A DNA stretch of 64,000 nt from contig JAJQBX010000032.1 in assembly GCA_021203065.1 (NCBI GenBank), positions 372,001-436,000 of the forward strand, given 5' to 3'. Of this stretch, positions 61,771 through 64,000 are shown piece after piece; positions within the stretch are counted from its first letter, which is position 1, and each line of letters opens with the position of its first letter. A program made the translations under genes and the position numbers. Below the pieces are notes generated by a model. The model was not told the DNA's origin. It did not search any database and saw only the letters and a list, made by a program, of their open reading frames with translations. Origin of the DNA: Oscillospiraceae bacterium. Lineage in GTDB: Bacteria > Bacillota > Clostridia > Oscillospirales > Ruminococcaceae.

Positions 61771-62538
61771 TCAATCACTGTTTTTCATCCAGTCAGGGTC
61801 TCCTACTCTGAGGACTCCAATTGTGTCCCCAAGCCATTCAAGGCTGTCCTTGACCCAGTTGCGGGTTCTCGAGCAGATCCAGTCGGTGTTCTGCAGACAT
61901 GGCTCACAGGTGGAGAAGCCGTGGTTGGCAAAGCCGTAGATGTGTGCTTCGAACGGGACATTATTACGATACAAAGCATCCAAGAGCTGGATTGTGTTCT
62001 CAGGAGGTACAGTGCCGTCGGTTCTTGAAGAGAAGATGAAGCATGGACTGGTCTTCTCGTCAATTGCAGCGATTATGTCTGGAGCTGACGGGATATATAC
62101 ATCAGCTGTCTCTTTAACAATGACCGGATAACCCAAAATGCATGCCTGAGGGCGATATTTTGACATAGTGGCAGTTGCAGCCGCTAGATGTCCGCCGGCA
62201 GAGAATCCGATTACGGCAACCTTATCCATGTCGACATGCCACTCTTCACTGTTGTCAGAAATGAGCTTGTACGCCTGTTCGTAGTCGTCAAGAGGGTTCG
62301 ACCATTTGCAATCTTCATTAAGAGAATACCTCAGAATAAAAACCTGATACCCGGCTTGAAGATAGACAAATGCGATTGGGTCAGCCTCCCTTGCGGAGCA
62401 GTACATATAGCCTCCTCCGGGAAGAACTATCATCGCTGGACGCTTTTCTATCCCCCAGAATTCGCCTCCTACCGGCTGTAAGTACGCTGTCAGGCTGACG
62501 TTCCTTTCTTCATTGAGTGTAATTGAAACTGTTTCCAT
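61771..62538 (-). CDS. Alpha/beta hydrolase (BD-FAE/acetylxylan-esterase-like)
   Basis: 255 residues. PGGGYMYCSAREADP is the oxyanion-hole HGG-like motif (as PGGG); the nucleophile Ser113 is in VIGFSAGGHLAA; the Asp is in SRTDGTVPPENT; the His in FANHGFS. Cytoplasmic, as no signal peptide is present. Family members deacetylate xylo-oligosaccharides, consistent with the GH39-like gene at the other end. AGGAGG precedes the ATG. Operon with the DUF6514 gene. Confidence 0.87.
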   Translation of the reverse strand: METVSITLNEERNVSLTAYLQPVGGEFWGIEKRPAMIVLPGGGYMYCSAREADPIAFVYLQAGYQVFILRYSLNEDCKWSNPLDDYEQAYKLISDNSEEWHVDMDKVAVIGFSAGGHLAAATATMSKYRPQACILGYPVIVKETADVYIPSAPDIIAAIDEKTSPCFIFSSRTDGTVPPENTIQLLDALYRNNVPFEAHIYGFANHGFSTCEPCLQNTDWICSRTRNWVKDSLEWLGDTIGVLRVGDPDWMKNSD

Positions 62539-62556
62539 ATTGATTCCTCCTGATAA

Positions 62557-62766
62557 TTAATACTCCACTACAAGAAAATCCTCGACTGCGTCCCTGAAAT
62601 GGACTAAGGACAGCTGTTCACGGTTCATGAGCTCGGTAAGCCTGAAGACCGCTTCACCATTTGCGGAAATATCGTCAATTATGCAGACTTTGTGACCTTC
62701 GGAATCCGAAGCAATTATCCCGTAAGTGGTTTTGCCTTTACATCTAATCACCTTGTATGTAACCAT
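62557..62766 (-). CDS. DUF6514 family protein
   Basis: 69 residues, MVTYKVIRCKGKTTYGIIAS, with DISANGEAVFRLTELMNREQ in the middle and a FLVVEY end. This matches the pattern I know for DUF6514, a small clostridial family of unknown function. GGGAGG precedes the ATG and lies next to a short hairpin (62777-62793). First gene before the hydrolase. Confidence 0.75.
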   Translation of the reverse strand: MVTYKVIRCKGKTTYGIIASDSEGHKVCIIDDISANGEAVFRLTELMNREQLSLVHFRDAVEDFLVVEY

Positions 62767-62776
62767 ATTTTCACCT

Positions 62777-62793
62777 CCCGAAGCTGTTTCGGG
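62777..62793 (-). promoter_or_regulatory. Small hairpin next to the DUF6514 ribosome binding site
   Basis: CCCGAA-ACAGC-TTCGGG on the minus strand, directly followed by AGGTG; pairing may cover part of GGGAGG. Confidence 0.4.
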
Positions 62794-62796
62794 GGT

Positions 62797-62824
62797 ATAA
62801 TAGCATAGTGAAAACAGATTTCAA
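62797..62824 (-). promoter_or_regulatory. Promoter of the DUF6514-hydrolase operon
   Basis: Minus strand TTGAAA-N16-TATTAT with a TGC extended -10. Confidence 0.65.
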
Positions 62825-62865
62825 GGTGAATTTTGTCGATGTAAAGCTAAAAAGTTTTACAGCTG

Positions 62866-64000
62866 TCAGACTTTATCGAAGATAAGCTTGGGCTTCTCTA
62901 CAGGCTCATCAGAAATGCTGAGAGCGTCGGTATAGATGATCGATGAATTAAGAAGGGTTTCCTGCTTGTTTGAGTAGAGGGTTGCAAGAAGCTCTCCTTT
63001 CCTGACTTCATCTCCGGTTTTCTTCTCAATGATGATACCGGCTTCAAGGTCAATCGGATCGCCTTTCTTCATCCGTCCTGCACCGAGTGAGGATGAAGCT
63101 CTTCCTATCTGTGCAGTGTTCATATGCTGGATTACACCATCGGCAGGAGAAAGAACCTCGAGGCTATACTGCGCCTTCGGGAAGAGATCGGTATTGTCAG
63201 CCCAGTCTGCATTGCCGCCCTGTGCGGAAATCCACTGCTTGAACTTTTCGAATGCCGAACCGCTGTCGAGGGCATTTTCAGCCATCTTTCTGGCGTTATC
63301 GTGCGAAATTTCATGGCACATCGAAAGAAGAGTCGAGGCAAGCTCAAGACAAAGCTCCCTGAGTTCGCCCTTGGTCTCGCCCTTGAGAACTGAAATTGCC
63401 TCCAAGACCTCAAGAGAATTTCCGACACACTTTCCAAGCGGCATATCCATATTCGTTATAAGTGCTGAGACGTTTCTGCCGCATCTGCGACCGATTTCTA
63501 CCATCTTTTCAGCCAGAACCTTTGCAGATTCTGCATCGGACATAAATGCTCCGCTACCAGCCTTAACGTCGAGGACAATAGACTTGGCACCGGCGGCAAG
63601 CTTCTTTGACATTACGCTTGAAGCGATCAGCGGAATACTGTCTACTGTTGCAGTGACGTCACGAAGGGCATATAGCTTCTTGTCAGCTGGAGTCATGTTG
63701 CCAGTCTGACCTATGACGCAGATGCCAATCTTTCTTGTCTGCTCAAGGAATTCTTCTTCGCTTAACTCGGTTCTGTAGCCTCGGATGGATTCGAGCTTGT
63801 CAATCGTTCCTCCCGTGTGACCGAGTCCCCTGCCGCTCATCTTGGCGAAAACTCCGCCACAGGATGCAACCAGAGGTGCTACAATAAGCGATGTCTTATC
63901 TCCGACGCCACCGGTCGAATGCTTGTCGCAGGTCATACTGCCGAATTCTGAGAGATCAAGCTGGTCGCCAGAATCAGCCATTGCGAAAGTCAGGGTTGCA
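62866..64000 (-). CDS. pdp: Pyrimidine-nucleoside phosphorylase (partial)
   Basis: Phosphorolyses thymidine, deoxyuridine and uridine. The frame is open to the window edge at 64000 with ATLTFAMADSGDQLDLSEFG visible, so roughly the first 60 residues are missing. Signature MSGRGLGHTGGTIDKLESI with KHSTGGVGDKTSLIVAPLV gives the phosphate and base pocket; the C-terminal domain carries DVKAGSGAFM and the biotin-lipoyl-like end (GDEVRKGELLATLYSNK). The Bacillus-type Pdp and E. coli DeoA are close relatives; the Gram-positive form is favoured. Confidence 0.93.
   Translation of the reverse strand, partial: ATLTFAMADSGDQLDLSEFGSMTCDKHSTGGVGDKTSLIVAPLVASCGGVFAKMSGRGLGHTGGTIDKLESIRGYRTELSEEEFLEQTRKIGICVIGQTGNMTPADKKLYALRDVTATVDSIPLIASSVMSKKLAAGAKSIVLDVKAGSGAFMSDAESAKVLAEKMVEIGRRCGRNVSALITNMDMPLGKCVGNSLEVLEAISVLKGETKGELRELCLELASTLLSMCHEISHDNARKMAENALDSGSAFEKFKQWISAQGGNADWADNTDLFPKAQYSLEVLSPADGVIQHMNTAQIGRASSSLGAGRMKKGDPIDLEAGIIIEKKTGDEVRKGELLATLYSNKQETLLNSSIIYTDALSISDEPVEKPKLIFDKV

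Noticed and set aside
1-64000. CRISPR array, prophage or insertion sequence
   Set aside because: No regularly spaced direct repeats, transposase, integrase or phage structural gene was seen in the window; the restriction-modification gene shows no flanking repeats that I could find.

Overview
The window looks like a chromosomal segment of a spore-forming clostridial Firmicute, most likely an Oscillospiraceae/Ruminococcaceae-type gut anaerobe (inference). Evidence: a Gram-positive PolC polymerase, a YlmC/YmxH-type sporulation protein, a SpoIIM-like protein, an HPr-like protein, a DUF6514 protein, a T-box leader on alaS, strong AGGAGG ribosome binding sites and sigma-A-type TTGACA/TATAAT promoters. 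No phage, transposon, rRNA or CRISPR array was seen. The sequence is gene-dense, with no gene-free stretch over 300 bases, and most genes lie on the minus strand.

Layout. 1-3.5 kb: the end of a GH39-like glycosidase, a two-gene cassette of unknown function with its own consensus promoter, a YlmC-like PRC-barrel protein and an unknown clostridial protein. 3.6-17.3 kb (minus): a core block that reads der-plsY-gpsA, then pyrH-frr-uppS-cdsA-dxr-rseP-ispG-polC (translation, phospholipid, undecaprenyl and isoprenoid synthesis, replication). 17.4-21.7 kb: rpmF with a YceD-family gene, a small P-loop protein, pgi, a D-Ala-D-Ala carboxypeptidase-like protein that has lost its catalytic motifs, and an HPr-like protein without the active-site His. 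21.8-25.6 kb (plus): a one-polypeptide restriction-modification-specificity enzyme, A+T-richer than its neighbours. 25.7-37.7 kb: mtaB, then two paralogous FtsX-type permeases that flank a pgk-tpiA-gpmI operon, then pyridoxamine kinase and trmL.

37.8-45.0 kb: a 59-residue membrane protein, a TPR/SpoIIM-like/YesL-like membrane operon, and a MarR regulator with a heterodimeric ABC exporter pair. 45.1-51.7 kb: tRNA-Ser, a MATE exporter, a four-gene operon with two acyltransferases alternating with two GT8 glycosyltransferases (probable glycolipid or surface glycan synthesis), an esterase and two tRNA-Gln genes. 51.9-55.8 kb: T-box-alaS-HIT-phosphoribosyltransferase. 55.8-60.6 kb: a HAD phosphatase and a second MarR-ABC-ABC operon in which one ABC gene is broken by a frameshift. 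60.7-64 kb: ADP-ribosylglycohydrolase, tRNA-Val, an alpha/beta hydrolase with a DUF6514 gene, and a pyrimidine-nucleoside phosphorylase running off the end.

Most of the window is housekeeping. The parts least explained by known biology are the orphan cassette (0.4-2.3 kb), the inactivated DacA-like and HPr-like proteins, the FtsX pair around the glycolytic operon, the GT8/PlsC operon and the TPR-SpoIIM-YesL operon. All functional statements come from reading sequence and motifs; no database search was possible.
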